Assembly: GCF_002752675.1 (NCBI RefSeq)
Contig: NZ_CP024608.1
Span: 5,394,001 to 5,458,000 of the forward strand
Direction of reading: 5' to 3'
DNA length: 64,000 bases
Source of the DNA: Massilia violaceinigra
GTDB taxonomy: Bacteria > Pseudomonadota > Gammaproteobacteria > Burkholderiales > Burkholderiaceae_D
The translations under genes and the position numbers were made by a program. Under the pieces are notes generated by a model. That model saw only the letters and a program-made list of their open reading frames with translations, ran no database searches and was not told the DNA's origin. Below are positions 18,331 through 27,776 of this stretch, piece after piece (position 1 is the stretch's first letter; every line of letters starts with the position of its first letter).

Positions 18331-19125
18331 CGCAATCCAGTTTGCGCTGACCTCCGCCACCGCGTCGCGCCAGGCGCGGCTGGCGAAGGTGCGGTCGGCG
18401 CCGGCGATGGTGACGCACTTGCAGCGCACCTCGTGGCGCTTGAGCAGGGCGTCCACGTGCTGCGCGCCCGGTTCGTCGCCACCGAGGATCACCAGCGCCG
18501 CGCCGTCGAAGCCCGACAGGCTGGCCAGCACGCGCTGCGGCAGCGGCAGACTGGCGTCGGCAGCGGCGGCGCGCATGTTCTGGCGCCGCGCGGCCACGCT
18601 GGCCTGGCCGTCGCCGCTGTCGCTGGCCACGCGCTTCCAGAAATCGAGTTCACCGAGACGCGCCAGCAGTTGCGGCAAGCCGTCCGCGCGCGGCGCGCTG
18701 CCGGGCGTGTGCATCCAGGGATTGAGCAGCACCACGCCCGAGACGCGCGCGTCGGCCTGGGCATACAGCACGGCGGCCGTGGCGGCGTCGCCCAGGCCCC
18801 ACAGCACCACGTCCTGCATGCCGGGCATCTGGGCGAAGAAGGCGCGCATGGCGGCCTGCGTGTCTTCACCCAGCGCGTCGATGGTGCGCGCCTCGCCTTC
18901 GCTGTCGCCCATGCCGCGGTGGTCGAAGCGCATCACCGGGATGCCGCGCGCGGCCAGCAGGCGCGCCAGCAGCGTGAAATGGCGATGGTTGCCGATGCGG
19001 TATTGCGGCGCGCTGGTGACGACCAGCACGCCGCGCGACAGCGGCCGTTCGGGCAGGTCGAGGATGCCGACCAGCGAACTGCCGCCGCAGTTGAATTGCA
19101 GTGCGCGTTGGGTGGCTTCCATCAT
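18322..19125 (-). CDS. Hydrolase 1, exosortase A system-associated
   Basis: A 267-aa alpha/beta-hydrolase fold protein matching the first of the paired hydrolases of XrtA loci: GGSSLVGILDLPER, VTSAPQYRIGNHRHF, MRFDHRGMGDSEGE, VVLLNPW and LVILGGDEPGAQH. The nucleophile elbow reads WGLGDAA, where I expect a Cys or Ser at the central position, so activity is doubtful. Substrate unknown. The ATGATG start overlaps the stop of the second hydrolase by four bases, giving an obligate pair as usual in these clusters. Confidence 0.87.
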   Translation of the reverse strand: MMEATQRALQFNCGGSSLVGILDLPERPLSRGVLVVTSAPQYRIGNHRHFTLLARLLAARGIPVMRFDHRGMGDSEGEARTIDALGEDTQAAMRAFFAQMPGMQDVVLWGLGDAATAAVLYAQADARVSGVVLLNPWMHTPGSAPRADGLPQLLARLGELDFWKRVASDSGDGQASVAARRQNMRAAAADASLPLPQRVLASLSGFDGAALVILGGDEPGAQHVDALLKRHEVRCKCVTIAGADRTFASRAWRDAVAEVSANWIASW

Positions 19126-19970
19126 GCCTCCGGTGCGAAGACGGCACTGGTGGCGGCCAGTAGCGCCGGGCACTCGACGATGTCGTTGGCGCCCCAGAAC
19201 GGCTCTCCTTCGACGGCATGAAAATGCAGGGTGGCCCCGCGCGCGCTCCAGCGGTGGGCGATGCGGGCGGCGCTGGCGGCCAGCCGCGACGGGGCCGGCG
19301 AGGCGCTGGCGAACCAGTGCACCTGGCAGGGCGGCAGCGGCAGCGCCGCCGCGTCGCAGGCGTCGATGGCCTGGATCAGCGGCGCGGCCAGTTCGTAGCC
19401 GCCCACTTCGATCATGCCGCGCGTGAGCAGGTCGGCGCGCAGCTGGCTGGTGGTGCCGAACAGCGCCGGGTCGCCGGCCCGCATGCGCGCCGCCAGGCCC
19501 TGGCGCAGGAACTGGTTGATGCAGGTGCGCCCGTTCAGGAAAGGCTGCCACAGGATGACGCCGTCGACCGGCGCGTTGCAGGCGAAATCGAGCGCCAGCA
19601 GGCCGCCCAGGCGGATGCCCCACAGGTGCATCGGCCCGCCGCCGGCACGCTCGGCGAGCCAGGCGCGCGCGATCTCGAGATCGCGCTTCCACAGTTCCCA
19701 GCGCGCCGAGCTGAAATCGCCGCAGCTGTCGCCGCAGCCGAACATGTCGATCTGCAGCACCGCGTAGCCGGCGGCGGCGAAGCGGCGCGCCTGCAAGGTG
19801 GCCATGCGGCGCGATTTGTTCAGTTCATCGGCAAACGGGTGCACATACAGGATGGCGCCGCGCGTGCGCACCTGCGGCGCCGGCGCGTGATACAGGCTGA
19901 AACGGGTGCCCGGCTCGGCGTCGAAGAAAAACGGCAGCACGCGCGGAAGGGACAGCAGGGGAGCATTCAT
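19122..19970 (-). CDS. Hydrolase 2, exosortase A system-associated
   Basis: A 282-aa alpha/beta-hydrolase fold protein, the second of the XrtA-associated pair. Motifs: LYVHPFADELNKSRRM, QIDMFGCGDSCGDF, LWGIRLGGLLALDFA and WQPFLNGRTCINQFLR. The elbow has Arg at the usual Ser position, which I believe is normal for this subgroup. The start at 19970 follows GGAGAT by 11 bases. Its role in polysaccharide or lipid-linked intermediate metabolism is unproven. It is divergent from the ligase gene with a 256-base region between. Confidence 0.88.
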   Translation of the reverse strand: MNAPLLSLPRVLPFFFDAEPGTRFSLYHAPAPQVRTRGAILYVHPFADELNKSRRMATLQARRFAAAGYAVLQIDMFGCGDSCGDFSSARWELWKRDLEIARAWLAERAGGGPMHLWGIRLGGLLALDFACNAPVDGVILWQPFLNGRTCINQFLRQGLAARMRAGDPALFGTTSQLRADLLTRGMIEVGGYELAAPLIQAIDACDAAALPLPPCQVHWFASASPAPSRLAASAARIAHRWSARGATLHFHAVEGEPFWGANDIVECPALLAATSAVFAPEA

Positions 19971-20092
19971 GGTGTTCTTATCTCCTGTACGCACCCCGGG
20001 CTGGCCGGGACGCAAGATTGCGGGCGCACTGATGAAGGAATGGTCGGTTCCCTCGCCCCTGTCCTGTCCGCGGAACCGGTTTCATTAAACAC

Positions 20093-20107
20093 CCCGCAAA
20101 TTGCGGG
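20093..20107. promoter_or_regulatory. Perfect 7-1-7 palindrome in divergent promoter region
   Basis: CCCGCAA-A-TTGCGGG lies about 120 bases from both the hydrolase 2 start and the ligase start. The position and symmetry suit an operator. No T-run follows, so a terminator is less likely. Confidence 0.4.
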
Positions 20108-20226
20108 CTTATTGAGCGCGCACAAGAGGAAGAGTGCCGTCGCATTGCTTGATTCCCGTCAATGCCGAGTAGGCCGTTTTTCTCAATCATGAATGCCATT
20201 GGGAAACAATTTACTCAGAGGAAAAT

Positions 20227-21798
20227 ATGGCCCAGCTCTTGCACGATCTGATCAACGAGGCTGCCTGGCGCACGCCGCATGCGCCGGCCTTGCGCTATCT
20301 CGACAATAGCCTCAGCTATGAAGAACTGGCCTGCTGCGTCGAGGTGGCCGCGCAGGGCTTGCTGGGCCTGGGGCTGGCGCGCGGCGAGCGCGTGGCGGTG
20401 TTTCTCGACAAGTGCGAGGAAGCGGTGCTGGCCCTGTTCGGCGCGGCCGCGGCCGGCCTGGTGCTGGTGCCGGTCAATCCCTTGCTCAAGCCGGCCCAGG
20501 TCGGTCATATCCTGCGCGACTGCGGCGCCCGCGTGCTGCTGACCTCGCCCGGGCGGCTGGCCACGCTCGACCTGGAGCTGGCCCGCTGTCCGGAGCTGTA
20601 CTGCGTGCTGCAGACCGGGGCCGAGGATGGCATGCTGCCGGGCCTGGGCGTGCTGGCCTGGGATGGCTGGATGAAGCGCGCCGGTACCGGTCCGGCGCGC
20701 GACGCCCATCGCTGCATCGACAGCGACATGGCGGCGCTGCTGTACACCTCGGGCAGCAGCGGCGCGCCGAAAGGCGTGGTGTTATCGCACCGCAATCTGG
20801 TGGCGGGCGCCTGCAGCGTGGCCGCTTACCTGGGACACACGGCGCACGACCGCATCCTGGCGCTGCTGCCGCTCAGCATCGACTACGGCCTGAGCCAGCT
20901 GACCAGCGCCTTTGCCGCCGGCGCCGCCGTGGTGCTGATGAATCCGTTGCTGACGCGCGACATCCCGGTCATGGTGGCGCGCGAGCGCATCACGGCGCTG
21001 GCGGCGCTGCCGCCGCTGTGGATCCAGCTGGTCGAGCTGCACTGGGACACGCCGCACAACTTGCGCTACATCACCAGTTCCGGGGGCGCCATGCCGCGCG
21101 CGGCCTTGGACGCGCTGCGCCGGCGCCTGCCCGACACCCGGGTGTACCTGATGTACGGGCTGACCGAAGCGTTCCGCGCGACCTGCCTGGGCCCCGAGCA
21201 GCTCGACACCCGGCCCGACTCGATCGGCAAAGCCATTCCCAACGCCGACGTGCTGGTCCTGCGGCCCGACGGCCAGCCGTGCGCGCCGGGTGAGCCGGGC
21301 GAACTGGTGTACCGCGGGCCGCTGGTGGCGCTCGGCTACTGGAACGATGCGGCGCGCACGGCCGAGCGCTTCCGGCCGCTGCCGGCCCAGCCCGGGCTGC
21401 CGTTCACCGAGACCGGGGTGTGGTCGGGCGACACCGTGCGGATCGATGAGGACGGCTATCTGTATTTCATCGGCCGCAGCGACGAGATGATCACCACCGG
21501 CGGCTACCGGGTCAGCCCGACCGAAATCGAAGAGGTGCTGTACGCGACCGGGCTGGTGGCCGAGGCGGCGGCGCTGGGGCTGGCTCACCCGGTGCTGGGG
21601 CAGTCGATCGCACTGGCCGTCACGCCGCAGCGCGGCTGCCTGCTGGAGCCGGCCGTGCTGCTGGCCGCCTGCCGCGCCAAGTTGCCCGGCTACATGCTGC
21701 CGCTGCTGGCCCAGGTGCGCCAGGCGGCGCTGCCGCGCGGCCCCAACGGCAAGTTCGACCGGCGCCTGCTGGCCGCCCAGATGGCGGCCGGGATCTGA
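20227..21798 (+). CDS. Acyl-CoA ligase (AMP-forming), exosortase A system-associated
   Basis: A 523-aa adenylate-forming enzyme that activates a carboxylic acid as acyl-AMP and passes it to CoA or a carrier. Motifs: P-loop LYTSGSSGAPKGVVLSHRN near residue 178, YLMYGLTEAF, a hinge with YFIGRSDEMITTGGYRVSP, and a C-terminal PNGKFDRR carrying the catalytic Lys. It matches the XrtA-locus ligase subgroup, which is normally beside a PLP decarboxylase; here it is followed by a deacetylase-like gene and no decarboxylase is present. AGAGGAAA precedes the ATG. It could supply acyl groups to the N-acyl amino acid synthase at 29217. Confidence 0.9.
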   Translation: MAQLLHDLINEAAWRTPHAPALRYLDNSLSYEELACCVEVAAQGLLGLGLARGERVAVFLDKCEEAVLALFGAAAAGLVLVPVNPLLKPAQVGHILRDCGARVLLTSPGRLATLDLELARCPELYCVLQTGAEDGMLPGLGVLAWDGWMKRAGTGPARDAHRCIDSDMAALLYTSGSSGAPKGVVLSHRNLVAGACSVAAYLGHTAHDRILALLPLSIDYGLSQLTSAFAAGAAVVLMNPLLTRDIPVMVARERITALAALPPLWIQLVELHWDTPHNLRYITSSGGAMPRAALDALRRRLPDTRVYLMYGLTEAFRATCLGPEQLDTRPDSIGKAIPNADVLVLRPDGQPCAPGEPGELVYRGPLVALGYWNDAARTAERFRPLPAQPGLPFTETGVWSGDTVRIDEDGYLYFIGRSDEMITTGGYRVSPTEIEEVLYATGLVAEAAALGLAHPVLGQSIALAVTPQRGCLLEPAVLLAACRAKLPGYMLPLLAQVRQAALPRGPNGKFDRRLLAAQMAAGI

Positions 21799-21800
21799 TG

Positions 21801-22697
21801 TCAGGCGCGCGTGAACAGGTTGCCGGCGAGGCGCAGCAGGAAGGCGCCACCGCCGGCGTGCTCGCACGGGGCGATGCGCGGCAGCGCGAACAGGTCGCTG
21901 CCGCTGCGGGCCGCGCCACGGCCCATGCCGACGGCCGCTTCGAAGCCCTGGGCGCGCAGCATGAGGCCGTGACGGTGCTCGAAATCCTGGCCCGGCTTGC
22001 CGCTCGGATAGGCGAACAGCCGCACCGGCGCTTGCAGGATGTCTTCGATGCGCCCGCGCCCCTCGGCGATCTCGGCGCGGGCGGCGGCGTTGGACAGGCT
22101 GGCCAGCGCCGTGTGGTGCAGCGGATGGGCGCCGATCTCCATGCCGGCCCGGTGCAGGGCCAGCAGCTGGTCGGAACTGAGCATGGTCGGGGTGACGCGG
22201 CGCGCCATCGAGCGCGCGCGCGCCAGCCGTTCGTGCGGGGGCAGCAGGCGCAGGGCGGCCAGCAGCATCTCGATCACGGCGCGGCGGCGCTGCGGGCAGC
22301 CGATGTCGTAGCTGGCAAAGCCGCTGCGCGCCAGGTTCAGGCGCTCGCCGGGCGCATTGCGCACCACCTCGGTGACGATGTCGCTCCAGGTGCAGCCGCC
22401 GTCGAGGTAGCTGGCGGCGACGAAAAACGTGGCCGGCACGCCGTAGCGCTGCAGCAGGGGCAGGGCCACGGAGGCGTGCTCGGCGTAGCCGTGGTCGAAG
22501 GTGAGGCAGGCGCTGCGTGGCGGCAGGGTGCCGTCGGCCAGGTGCGCCACCGCGCGCGCGAGCGGCATCAGGCGGAACCAGCGGGTCAGCAGGCGCAGGT
22601 GCTGCTCAAAGCGGCGCCCGTGCAGGCACTCGGGAAACAGCGGATCGGGCGCGGCCAGCACGCGCTGGTAGATCAGGATGGAAAGCGGTGCGCGCAT
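21801..22697 (-). CDS. Polysaccharide deacetylase-like protein with altered metal site
   Basis: A 298-aa NodB-fold protein. The first catalytic motif reads LTFDHGYAE, where family members have TFDDGY, so the second Asp (a metal ligand) is His. The second motif IGAHPLHHTAL keeps the spaced His pair. The C-terminal part (RLFAYPSGKPG) matches the later RxxxYP motif. Its length fits the short deacetylases seen in exosortase and polysaccharide clusters. No signal peptide is evident. It converges on the ligase gene with a 2-base gap. It may be inactive, or bind metal through His. Confidence 0.83.
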   Translation of the reverse strand: MRAPLSILIYQRVLAAPDPLFPECLHGRRFEQHLRLLTRWFRLMPLARAVAHLADGTLPPRSACLTFDHGYAEHASVALPLLQRYGVPATFFVAASYLDGGCTWSDIVTEVVRNAPGERLNLARSGFASYDIGCPQRRRAVIEMLLAALRLLPPHERLARARSMARRVTPTMLSSDQLLALHRAGMEIGAHPLHHTALASLSNAAARAEIAEGRGRIEDILQAPVRLFAYPSGKPGQDFEHRHGLMLRAQGFEAAVGMGRGAARSGSDLFALPRIAPCEHAGGGAFLLRLAGNLFTRA

Positions 22698-22880
22698 GTG
22701 ATTTTCTTTGGCGAAACTAATTGACTTCCATCAATGAAGCGCCTGTGCCCATCGGTACACTGGACTTTTAAGCTGAGGCAATACTAAATCAGCGCACGTG
22801 GCGGCTTGTTGAGCATTCTCATGCCGCCCGCGTTGCTGATGCACTGGGGCCCGGCCCATGTTTGACAAACGGAGGCGTGC

Positions 22881-23948
22881 ATGCGTATCGGTATCTTGTC
22901 TTATCCCATGCTGTTCGAACGCGACGATGGCGTTCAGCAACAGGTCCGCGAAACCATCCGCGCGCTGGTGCAGCTGGGCGCCCAGGCTGACGCGTCGGTC
23001 GAGGTGGAGGTGATCAATCCGCACGCCACGCGGCTCGACGACTTCGACCTGATCCATGTGTTTTCGGCCACCCAGGGCAACCACCGGCTGGTGGACGCGG
23101 CCGCGGAGCAGGGCGTGCCGGTGGTGCTCACCCCGCTGATCTCGCCCGGCTGGGACCGCGCCAGCGGCACCAGCGCGCGCGCCGGCGACCACCGCCTGGG
23201 CAACCTGACAGCGTGGAATGTGCAGACCGGCTATGCCCGCACCCGGCGCGCGCTGCAGCAGGCCAGCCTGATCGTGGCGCTGGGCGAGGCCGAGAAACAG
23301 GCCATTGGGGCCGGATTCCTGATCGATGGCGGGAAGGTGCGGGTGCTGCCGAACGGGGTCAATTCAGCCCTGCTGGAGGCCGATGGCGAGCTGTTTCGCA
23401 AGCGCACCGGGATCAGCGGGCCGTATGCGCTGATGGCCGGCCCCATTTCTCCGTACCAGAATCAGCTGGCGATGGCGCAGGCGATGGGCGCGCTGTCGCT
23501 GCCGCTGGTGCTGGTGGGCGAGGCGGGCGAACGCGATCAGGATTACCTGCGCCAATTGCGCGCCGTGCGCGGGGTGACTTGCTTGGGCGCGCTGCGCCAG
23601 GATGGGCCGATGCTGGCCAGTACGTATGCGGGGGCGTCGGTGTTCCTGCCGCCGGGCGAGGGGCAGGGCGCGCCGCTGGCGGTGCTCGATGCGCTGGCGG
23701 CCGGCACGCCGGTGCTGATGGCGCAGGATACGCCCTTCAGCCTGGCCGGCGGCGATTTCGCGCTGGTGCGGGTCGACTGGAACGATACCGATGCGCAGCA
23801 GCGCGCGGTGCTGCGCCTCTTGGTGTCGCCGCCGCCGCGCGAACAGGTGCGCGCGCTGGTGCGCGGCTGCACCTGGGAGCGGGTGGCGCGCCAGCTGGCC
23901 GCCTGCTACGCGGACGCGGGCGCGCTGCGCCAGGCGGCGCTGGTCTAG
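22881..23948 (+). CDS. Glycosyltransferase family 4-like
   Basis: A 355-aa GT-B fold enzyme. The N-terminal part (MRIGILSYPMLFERDDGVQQ) is the acceptor domain; LPNGVNSALL marks the linker; the C-terminal donor domain has LMAGPISPYQNQ, GALRQDGPMLASTYAGASVF and the GEGQGAPLAVLDALAAGTPV nucleotide-sugar site. The usual second Glu of EX7E is Asp here. GGAGG lies about 5 bases before the start. The sugar is not predictable. The gene is alone on the plus strand between two minus-strand groups. Confidence 0.88.
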   Translation: MRIGILSYPMLFERDDGVQQQVRETIRALVQLGAQADASVEVEVINPHATRLDDFDLIHVFSATQGNHRLVDAAAEQGVPVVLTPLISPGWDRASGTSARAGDHRLGNLTAWNVQTGYARTRRALQQASLIVALGEAEKQAIGAGFLIDGGKVRVLPNGVNSALLEADGELFRKRTGISGPYALMAGPISPYQNQLAMAQAMGALSLPLVLVGEAGERDQDYLRQLRAVRGVTCLGALRQDGPMLASTYAGASVFLPPGEGQGAPLAVLDALAAGTPVLMAQDTPFSLAGGDFALVRVDWNDTDAQQRAVLRLLVSPPPREQVRALVRGCTWERVARQLAACYADAGALRQAALV

Positions 23949-23985
23949 GCCGGGGCGGCAAACCGAGGCGGCAAGCCGAGGCGCG

Positions 23986-25170
23986 CTAGGAATGCGGCGC
24001 CGGCCCCGGGCACGGTCCGTGCGGATGGGTCAGCGCGTCGTACACGCGCAGGTAGCCGCGCGCCATTTCCGGCAGGCTATGGTCGGCGATGACGTGGCTG
24101 CGCGCGCGCATGCCGTGGCGCGCGCCCATGTCGGGGATGCGGCAATAGTCGGCGATGGCGGCCGCCATCAGCTCGGGCGAACGGGGCGGCACCAGAATGC
24201 CGGTGAAGCCCGGATGCACCAGCACCGGATTGCCGCCCACGGCGGTGGCCACCACCGGCAGGCCGCTGGCCATGGCTTCGAGGATGGTGTTGGAACTGCC
24301 TTCGGCCAGCGAGGGCAGCACGAACAGGTCCATGGCGCGCAGCAGCTGGGCGATGTCGGTACGCTCGCCCGGCAGCCAGGCACGGTGGGCGGCGCCGGCG
24401 CGGGTGAGCGTGTCGAGACAGGCGGCGCGCTGCGGGCCGTCGCCCACGATCAGGAGGCGCATGCGCTGGTGCGCCGGGTGCGGCGAGGCGATCAGGCGCA
24501 GGAAGGCTTCGACCAGGGTGCCGTAATCCTTGACTTCATCCATGCGGCCGACGCTGCCGATGACGAAGGCGTTATCCTGCATGAAGCCGGCCGGTCCGAC
24601 CGCGGCCGGCGGGCCCAGGCGCGGGTGGAACTGGATGCTGTCGACCCCGTTGGCGATCTGCGAAACCTTTTGCGGCTCGGCGCCGACACTGTCGATCAGC
24701 CAGTGCTCGAGGTCGGCGCTGACGGCGATGAAGTGGCCGATCAGCGGGCGCAGCAGGCGGCGCAGCAGCTTGTACTTGAGGCGCTTGCCGTACAGGTCGC
24801 TCATGTCGCGGCCATGCTCGCCGTGCACACGCAGCTTGACCCCGGCCAGGGCGGCCACCAGCTGGCCTTCGATGCCGCACAGGTTGCGCGTATGGATCAG
24901 GTCCGGCTGCAGGGCGCGCAGGGCGCGGAACAGGCGCAGGTAATGGCCCCAGTCCTTGCCTTCGCGCTTGTTCAGGCTGATGATCTCGACCCCGCGCGTC
25001 TTGATGTGGGCGTGATACTCCGAATAATCCTTGAGGCAGACGATGGCGTGCCGGTAGCGGTCCGGCGGCATGTGCTTGATCAGATTGATCAAGCCGTTTT
25101 CGAGGCCGCCGATGTCGAGCTGGTGGATCAGGTGCACCACGAGACGGGGTGGTTCGAGGAAAGTTGTCAT
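23986..25170 (-). CDS. XrtA/PEP-CTERM system-associated glycosyltransferase
   Basis: A 394-aa GT4 enzyme of the subgroup tied to exosortase A loci. It begins LVVHLIHQLDIGGLENGLIN, has HGEHGRDMSD and VIGSVGRMDEVKDYGTLVEA, and the donor site LAEGSSNTILEAMASGLPVV with the EX7E pair. The start at 25170 has GGAG upstream; an upstream extension is rejected as it has no homologous content. It ends in a Pro/His-rich tail. It precedes nothing on its own strand for 1 kb but follows the kinase gene by 120 bases, so it is probably the third gene after the chain-length determinant and kinase. Confidence 0.92.
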   Translation of the reverse strand: MTTFLEPPRLVVHLIHQLDIGGLENGLINLIKHMPPDRYRHAIVCLKDYSEYHAHIKTRGVEIISLNKREGKDWGHYLRLFRALRALQPDLIHTRNLCGIEGQLVAALAGVKLRVHGEHGRDMSDLYGKRLKYKLLRRLLRPLIGHFIAVSADLEHWLIDSVGAEPQKVSQIANGVDSIQFHPRLGPPAAVGPAGFMQDNAFVIGSVGRMDEVKDYGTLVEAFLRLIASPHPAHQRMRLLIVGDGPQRAACLDTLTRAGAAHRAWLPGERTDIAQLLRAMDLFVLPSLAEGSSNTILEAMASGLPVVATAVGGNPVLVHPGFTGILVPPRSPELMAAAIADYCRIPDMGARHGMRARSHVIADHSLPEMARGYLRVYDALTHPHGPCPGPAPHS

Positions 25171-25290
25171 GGTCGACTCCGCAAAAGTTGATCGGGCGAA
25201 CGGGGAGAATCGGGACGGGCGCGCTGCCAGGCCGCACGGTACCGGCCTGGTCCGGATGCCAGCGCCGGCAACGGCTGGCGCCACCGGCTG

Positions 25291-26067
25291 CTAGTCGTAA
25301 TAGCCGTGGTAGTGCTCGCCCGGGAAGGCGCGTGCCTTGTTGCAAATGAGGTCGACGCGGGCGCAATTGTCGAGCCGGGCCAGCGCATCCTTGACCTGGC
25401 GCTGGGTGGTGGTTTCCGACTCGACCACCATCACCACCTGGCCCATTTGCGACGCCAGCACCCCCGCCTCGGTGGTCAGCAGCAAGGGCGGCGAATCGAA
25501 GATGACGATCCGGTCCGGATAGCGGCTGGCGATTTCGGAGAGCAGCTTGCTCATCGCATGGCTGGCCAGCAGTTCGGTGGCGTGCTTGTTGTTGCGGCCC
25601 GCCGGCAGCAGGCTCAAGGTCGGGATATTGGTCTTGAGGATCACTTCCGACAGGCTCAGGTCGTTTCCCAGCAAAATATCCATCAAGCCCAGTCCGGGCG
25701 CCAGACCCAGCACCCGCAGCACCGAGGGCCGCGCCACGTCGGCGTCGATCAGCAGCACCGTGTGGTCTTTTTCCATGGCGATGCTCATCGCCAGGTTGAT
25801 CGCGCAGTAGGTCTTGCCTTCGCCGGGCAGGGCGCTGGTGACGACGATCAGGTTGCCGTGCCGCACGCCGCCGGAGACCGCCGCGCGCGCGTTGCGCAGC
25901 AAGGGCCGCTTGATGATGCGGAAATCCTCGGCCACGCTGGTGCGCCCGCCATCGTGGGTGACCATGCCCATCTGGTGCAGGCGCGCCAGGTTGATGTCGA
26001 CGTCGCGCGCCGGCTCCGCAGGATGGCCGTCGGCCGGCGCGGCGGCCGCAATGAGGGAACTGTCCAC
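25291..26067 (-). CDS. epsG: XrtA-associated tyrosine autokinase (BY-kinase)
   Basis: A 258-aa cytoplasmic kinase domain that regulates polysaccharide polymerisation with the Wzz-like protein. Walker A is SALPGEGKT (residues 77-85), Walker A' VLLIDADVARPS and Walker B IVIFDSPPLLL. The C-terminal tail HYHGYYD gives three tyrosines for autophosphorylation, a short version of the usual cluster. GTG start at 26067 with AGGGA upstream. It lies 16 bases after the chain-length gene, the standard pairing in XrtA loci. Confidence 0.92.
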   Translation of the reverse strand: MDSSLIAAAAPADGHPAEPARDVDINLARLHQMGMVTHDGGRTSVAEDFRIIKRPLLRNARAAVSGGVRHGNLIVVTSALPGEGKTYCAINLAMSIAMEKDHTVLLIDADVARPSVLRVLGLAPGLGLMDILLGNDLSLSEVILKTNIPTLSLLPAGRNNKHATELLASHAMSKLLSEIASRYPDRIVIFDSPPLLLTTEAGVLASQMGQVVMVVESETTTQRQVKDALARLDNCARVDLICNKARAFPGEHYHGYYD

Positions 26068-26083
26068 GTTGTACTCCCTGAGG

Positions 26084-27613
26084 TTAACCCGTAAGAAATC
26101 CGGATAGCATGACCGCGCCGTACACGCTCAGCAGGCCAGCGAAGGCCAGCCCGAGCAGGTACTGGCCGCGCCGCAGCTTGCGCCGTTCGGTATCGGTCCA
26201 GCTCATCGAGACCGTGCCGATCACATTGAGCCCGGTGATTTCGCGCAGCGCGCTCGGGCTGACGAAGGTCGGACGGACCTGGCTGATCAGGAACGCCACG
26301 CCCAGCCCGGCGCACAGGGCGATGACCAGCACGCCGCTGTAGAACAGGCGGCGGTTGGGACCGACCGGGGCGACCGGCATGGTGGGCGGATCGATGATGC
26401 GGAAGGTCATCATTTCGGTCGAGGAACTCAGGTCGCCCGACAGCTTGGCCGACTCGCGCCGCGCGATCAGTTTTTCGTAGTTATCTTTGTTGATTTCATA
26501 GTCGCGGTTGAGCTGGGCCAGCTGCGATTCGACTTCGGGCACGGCGTTGCTCTGCTCCTGCAGGCGGTCGTGGCGCACGCTGTATTCGTGCACGCGCACG
26601 CGCATGGCGGCCACCTTGGCATCCGCTTCGGTCAGGGCCACCTTGAGCTGCTGCAGCATGGGGCTGTAGAAACGGCCGGGGTCGCCGTCGCGCTCGGCCA
26701 GCTTGCTTTCCTCGATCTTGCGCGCTTCGAGCTGGGCCAGCAGGCGGCGCGCGGCGATCACGTCGGGGTGCAGGTCGGTGTACTGCAGGCGCAGGGTGTC
26801 GAGATTTTTGTTGATCGCGGCCATGCGCGCATCGATGTCGGGATTGACGATGGTGCGCGCACGCGCGGCGGCGCCGGCCGGCTGCGGATCGCCATTGATG
26901 CGGGCCTGGATCGCCAGGCGCGCCTGTTCGGCTTCGAGCAGGTCGATGCGCGCGGTACTGAGCGCGTCGCTGGCGATGGCCAGCTGGGCGCTGTAATCGA
27001 CGCCCTGGCGCGGCAGCAGGGCGCTGTTGCGCAGCTTGAATTCCTTGACCGTGTTTTCGGCCGCTACCAGGCGCTGCTCGTAGTTCTTGATCTGGTCGTC
27101 GATGAACCGGATGGCTTGCTGCGAATCGCCCTTCTTGCCCTTGAAGCTGCCTTCGAGGAAGATGGTCAGCAGCGATTGCACCACGTCGTGCACCTGCTTG
27201 GGATTATCGCCGCCGTACGTGATCGAATAGATATCGTTGGTGCTGGTGCCGGTGATTTTCAGGCGCGCGGCCAGCTCCTCGACCTGGCTTTCGCGCTGGC
27301 GCGGCGTGGTGGCGTCAACGTCGAGGTCGACCATGCGCAGCACGCGCTCCAGGTTCGGGCGGCTGAGCAGGGTGCGGCTCATGATCGAGACCTGCTGCTG
27401 CACGTTCGGGATGCTAGTCATGCCCGCCATCAGCGGCTTGAGGATGCTTTGGGTGTCGACGAACACGCGCGCCGAACTCTGGTAGTCGTTCGGCAGGCGC
27501 AGTACGACCACCCAGCCCGCGCCCGCCACCACCCACATGACGCCCACGGCGAGCCAGCGATATTTCCAGATGCCCCTTGCATGCAGCAGCATCTGGCTGA
27601 TGAAGTCCTCCAT
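26084..27613 (-). CDS. epsF: XrtA system polysaccharide chain length determinant (Wzz-like)
   Basis: A 509-aa inner-membrane polysaccharide co-polymerase. The first helix (residues 18-38) is followed by the Wzz motif YQSSARVFVDTQSILKPLM, a long periplasmic coiled-coil region (about 160-390), a final pair of helices near 420-440 and 485-505, and a Pro-rich segment (PPTMPVAPVGPNRR) before the first of them. The start at 27613 follows GGAG by 11 bases. It matches the XrtA-specific subfamily. The exporter EpsE, normally just upstream, is absent here; the next upstream gene is a PEP-CTERM protein. Confidence 0.92.
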   Translation of the reverse strand: MEDFISQMLLHARGIWKYRWLAVGVMWVVAGAGWVVVLRLPNDYQSSARVFVDTQSILKPLMAGMTSIPNVQQQVSIMSRTLLSRPNLERVLRMVDLDVDATTPRQRESQVEELAARLKITGTSTNDIYSITYGGDNPKQVHDVVQSLLTIFLEGSFKGKKGDSQQAIRFIDDQIKNYEQRLVAAENTVKEFKLRNSALLPRQGVDYSAQLAIASDALSTARIDLLEAEQARLAIQARINGDPQPAGAAARARTIVNPDIDARMAAINKNLDTLRLQYTDLHPDVIAARRLLAQLEARKIEESKLAERDGDPGRFYSPMLQQLKVALTEADAKVAAMRVRVHEYSVRHDRLQEQSNAVPEVESQLAQLNRDYEINKDNYEKLIARRESAKLSGDLSSSTEMMTFRIIDPPTMPVAPVGPNRRLFYSGVLVIALCAGLGVAFLISQVRPTFVSPSALREITGLNVIGTVSMSWTDTERRKLRRGQYLLGLAFAGLLSVYGAVMLSGFLTG

Positions 27614-27679
27614 ATCGTGTGGGTCTCCGTAAGTCGGGCAGCGATCGGAAGGGCACCTGCCAGCTTCACTACGCGTTCG

Positions 27680-27685
27680 ATTATA
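27680..27685 (-). promoter_or_regulatory. Candidate -10 element for chain-length determinant operon
   Basis: A perfect TATAAT on the minus strand lies 67 bases before the chain-length start. The -35 region is weak. The 27614-27968 interval otherwise holds only this and the terminator described below. Confidence 0.4.
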
Positions 27686-27776
27686 TGTCTGAGGAAACAG
27701 TAAGATTCTGCTGATCACGGCCGCGTTGATTCGCGTCAACGGCGGCAAAAGCGGATGTCCGCGCCACCCTCGTGCA

